DNA of 6,940 nt from Eubacterium sp. UBA4343 (GTDB taxonomy: Bacteria; Bacillota; Clostridia; Lachnospirales; Lachnospiraceae), in NCBI GenBank assembly GCA_002394235.1, contig DGTF01000075.1, positions 24,504-31,443 of the forward strand, read 5' to 3'. The notes under the pieces are model-generated. The model searched no databases. It saw only the letters and a program-made list of their open reading frames with translations, and was not told the DNA's origin. Each line of letters opens with the position of its first letter. Position 1 is the stretch's first letter. The translations under genes and the position numbers were made by a program. Shown piece by piece: positions 5,511 through 6,940 of the stretch.

Positions 5511-6545
5511 TCAGTAATACACCTGGTATCCCTTGTCCTGAAGTTCCTTGATCGTGCGTTCTCTTAATATGTCGTCAATAAATATTTCTCCGCTCAGCAC
5601 GACACGGTTTACCTGAATTCCATTCCCGGAAGCATCGGCAACTATATTCTCACACATCTTGACCGTCATCTCCGCTACCGCGTCATGAAATTCCAGTGCA
5701 AGCTCATCCGTCGGAATGCCGCCGTCCTTTGCCATGCGAAGATCTCCGATCAGACGTGGGCCGTCAGCAATCCACTCGCCGTTTTTCTTCTCCAGAATCA
5801 TCCTTACCGGATACCGGTTCTTGAGAACATCAATCTGATGTGCCGCCATTCCAAATGTACCGTCATTCCATTTTCTGACCGCATTTTTGGCTGCCTCCAC
5901 AAGCCTCTTTGCGCATTCACCGGGATAGGTATTCTCCTCGCAGATGCCGAGCACTGCCGCGGCTGCATCGAACAGCCGCAGCAGTGACGTCGAGATATAA
6001 GTGTCTCTTCCCGCGTCAAGTGCAATTGCGATCGTCTGGTGCAGATTCGGATCGAGAATCTGATCTGACTCATAATCCTCCCAGATCAGACCTCTGTCCT
6101 CCGCATCATTCATCATGCAGGCAAGTACCATCTGCGCGTTTTTCGTATCGTCCCTGCCTCCGAGAAGCTGAACCGGCTGCAGACACCCCATACGAATGTA
6201 GTTGCCGCTGCGCTCCGCGACCTCCGGCTCCTTCTCTTCCTCGTCCAGTTCATCATGCATCGGGACCGCATGAAGAGTCTCCCCACTGTCATCCGGTTCC
6301 TTCGTGTATTGAATCTTCAATATATGTTCTCTGTCTCCGAGCAGAAATTCTCCGCCCCATACTGTACCGTCTTCTCCCTGAATATTGTCATCATACACAA
6401 CGTAGAGAGCGGGCCCCTGAATGTTGTATTTGTCAGCAATCGGTGCCACAACAGAGGTCAGCTTTTTCATATCCTCTGATTCGACTGTGTCCCTCTCATG
6501 CTGTCCTCCTTCGTCGTTCAGTACAAATGTGATTTTATCATCCAT
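5511..6545 (-). CDS. Stand-alone, degenerate HypF C-terminal (Kae1-like carbamoyltransferase) domain protein
   Basis: This 344-residue soluble protein aligns by eye with the C-terminal Kae1-like half of HypF, the carbamoyltransferase that makes the cyanide ligands of [NiFe]-hydrogenases. Matching blocks in order are QGEDGTVWGGEFL (56-68; HypF has DGtGyGeDGtiWGGEfL), LQPVQLLGGRDD (122-133; LrPfpLPGGDa), LRLFDAAAAVLG (189-200; mGRLFDAvAALLG), TYPGECAKRLVEAA (206-219; sYEGeAAieLEalA), EFHDAVAEM (285-293) and VVLSGEIFIDDILRE (315-329; VaLSGGVFqNrlL). The acylphosphatase, zinc-finger and YrdC-like domains of full HypF (about 750 residues) are absent. Catalytic features are lost: the HHHAH block is replaced by SVVAP-like sequence (about 31-35), GGD is GGR, SGG is SGE, and the protein ends before the DGGLSLGQ motif. 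An acidic, low-complexity insert lies at about 95-112. The start has AGAGGGG upstream and an in-frame stop just before it. Homology is fairly secure; the role is unknown, perhaps a regulatory or structural pseudoenzyme. Confidence 0.8.
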   Translation of the reverse strand: MDDKITFVLNDEGGQHERDTVESEDMKKLTSVVAPIADKYNIQGPALYVVYDDNIQGEDGTVWGGEFLLGDREHILKIQYTKEPDDSGETLHAVPMHDELDEEEKEPEVAERSGNYIRMGCLQPVQLLGGRDDTKNAQMVLACMMNDAEDRGLIWEDYESDQILDPNLHQTIAIALDAGRDTYISTSLLRLFDAAAAVLGICEENTYPGECAKRLVEAAKNAVRKWNDGTFGMAAHQIDVLKNRYPVRMILEKKNGEWIADGPRLIGDLRMAKDGGIPTDELALEFHDAVAEMTVKMCENIVADASGNGIQVNRVVLSGEIFIDDILRERTIKELQDKGYQVYY

Positions 6546-6646
6546 GATCTCTGATCCCCTCTTTTGAGATAAACGCCTTCATCAATATCCGTGTTGCAGC
6601 CGGGATCCGGTTCGAAAAGTTTTTCAATTACGTCTACGTCGCCCAT
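6518..6646 (-). CDS. Possible 42-codon small ORF overlapping the HypF-like start
   Basis: An ATG at 6646 opens a 42-codon acidic frame (begins MGDVDVIEKLFEPDPG) with one cysteine. It ends at TGA 6518-6520, 28 bases inside the HypF-like gene and in another frame. Composition is protein-like, and translation through it would deliver ribosomes to the next start. However, it has no Shine-Dalgarno sequence and lies only about 13 bases after the predicted transcription start, so it may be untranslated leader. I recognise no family. Confidence 0.25.
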   Translation of the reverse strand: MGDVDVIEKLFEPDPGCNTDIDEGVYLKRGDQRSWMIKSHLY

Positions 6647-6665
6647 GCTGTCATCTGATTTAAAA

Positions 6666-6694
6666 ATTATACCATTGCATGTACGATATGCAAA
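6666..6694 (-). promoter_or_regulatory. Extended -10 promoter of the HypF-like gene
   Basis: On the minus strand TGGTATAAT gives a consensus -10 (6666-6671) with the TG extension, and TTTGCA (6689-6694) lies 17 bases upstream as a weak -35. Transcription would start near 6659, about 115 bases before the HypF-like start at 6545. Confidence 0.7.
6675..6693. promoter_or_regulatory. Candidate operator: inverted repeat TTGCAT-N7-ATGCAA
   Basis: A 19-bp sequence with perfect six-base arms (6675-6680 and 6688-6693) and a seven-base centre lies exactly between and over the -35 and -10 boxes of the HypF-like promoter. That is where a dimeric repressor would block RNA polymerase. No regulator gene is visible in the window. 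Confidence 0.45.
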
Positions 6695-6726
6695 TATATT
6701 TTATGTTTATAGGATTAGCGGACTTT

Positions 6727-6769
6727 TACCCGGTATTTTTTTACAATTCAAATGCTCTTAACCGGGGTA
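6727..6769. repeat. Imperfect inverted repeat upstream of the HypF-like promoter
   Basis: TACCCGGT (6727-6734) and ACCGGGGTA (6761-6769) are complementary apart from one bulged base, around an A/T-rich 26-base centre containing a seven-T run. There is no T run after the stem on either strand, so it is not a standard terminator. Confidence 0.35.
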
Positions 6770-6845
6770 ATGCCTGTGAAGTAAAACGTCAATGAAATAT
6801 GCCGGTGAAAATGTAATCTGCCAGTCCTTCAAAAAGCGGTTACAA

Positions 6846-6878
6846 CGAGATAAAACACGCTGCGCGAGTTTTATCTCG
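6846..6878. repeat. Perfect 11-bp inverted repeat
   Basis: CGAGATAAAAC (6846-6856) and GTTTTATCTCG (6868-6878) pair perfectly around an 11-base GC-rich loop. An alternative overlapping hairpin, GCGAG-TTTTAT-CTCGC (6864-6879), is mutually exclusive with it. Neither is followed by a T tract, so this looks more like a repeat element or attachment-type palindrome than a terminator. Confidence 0.6.
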
Positions 6879-6892
6879 CTATCGCGACGCTC

Positions 6893-6925
6893 GCCGCACA
6901 CGAATACTTCGCATTCGGCTGCGGC
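6893..6925. repeat. Imperfect inverted repeat at the right edge
   Basis: GCCGCA (6893-6898) with CGAAT (6901-6905) pairs with ATTCG (6913-6917) and TGCGGC (6920-6925), with a symmetrical two-base internal loop and a seven-base apical loop. Together with the neighbouring inverted repeat it forms a cluster of palindromes that runs towards the window edge. Confidence 0.55.
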
Positions 6926-6940
6926 TCACTGTTCGCGTAA

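Larger units (their letters stand above)
6695..6940. other. Non-coding upstream region rich in palindromes
   Basis: No convincing gene is seen in the last 245 bases. They hold the three inverted repeats listed separately. On the minus strand a short frame enters from the right edge and stops near 6872, and another stops near 6759; neither has a recognisable product. Confidence 0.5.

Overview
The window looks like chromosomal DNA from a Clostridia-type Bacillota, most likely near Lachnospiraceae. That placement is inferred from strong AGGAGG-type ribosome binding sites, sigma-A-type promoters, intrinsic terminators with T tracts, a tRNA without an encoded CCA end, and the overall look of the proteins. 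No marker gene fixes the genus. All protein genes run on the minus strand; only the tRNA is on the plus strand.

Read along the minus strand from the right edge, the first 250 bases hold palindromic, apparently non-coding DNA. Next comes an extended -10 promoter with a symmetrical operator-like sequence, a possible 42-codon small ORF, and a 344-residue protein. This protein is recognisably the C-terminal carbamoyltransferase (Kae1-like) part of HypF, standing alone. It keeps fold-defining motifs (WGGEF, RLFDA, EFHDA) but has lost the metal-binding histidines, the GGD motif, the SGG motif and the final DGGLSLGQ motif. It is the most unusual item in the window. A DedA/TVP38-type membrane protein follows, with its own perfect-consensus promoter (TTGACA, 17 bp, TATAAT) and an intrinsic terminator.

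The middle contains an array of seven 19-bp tandem repeats, then (plus strand) a tRNA-Val(CAC) with an acceptor-stem mismatch and a strong terminator, and then a degenerate stretch of about 21-bp periodicity. After this, on the minus strand, comes glnS (glutaminyl-tRNA synthetase) with its own promoter and an atypical KMSKS loop. The glnS stop codon lies inside the first unit of a 29-bp tandem repeat, which precedes the glnS terminator.

The left end is a two-gene unit of HAD phosphatases, one of phosphoglycolate-phosphatase type (HAD-IA) and one of Cof type (HAD-IIB). They overlap by 11 bases and are probably translationally coupled. A promoter just after the glnS terminator probably drives them.

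The genes do not form one pathway. They are separate housekeeping or accessory units with their own signals, separated by intergenic regions unusually rich in short tandem repeats.
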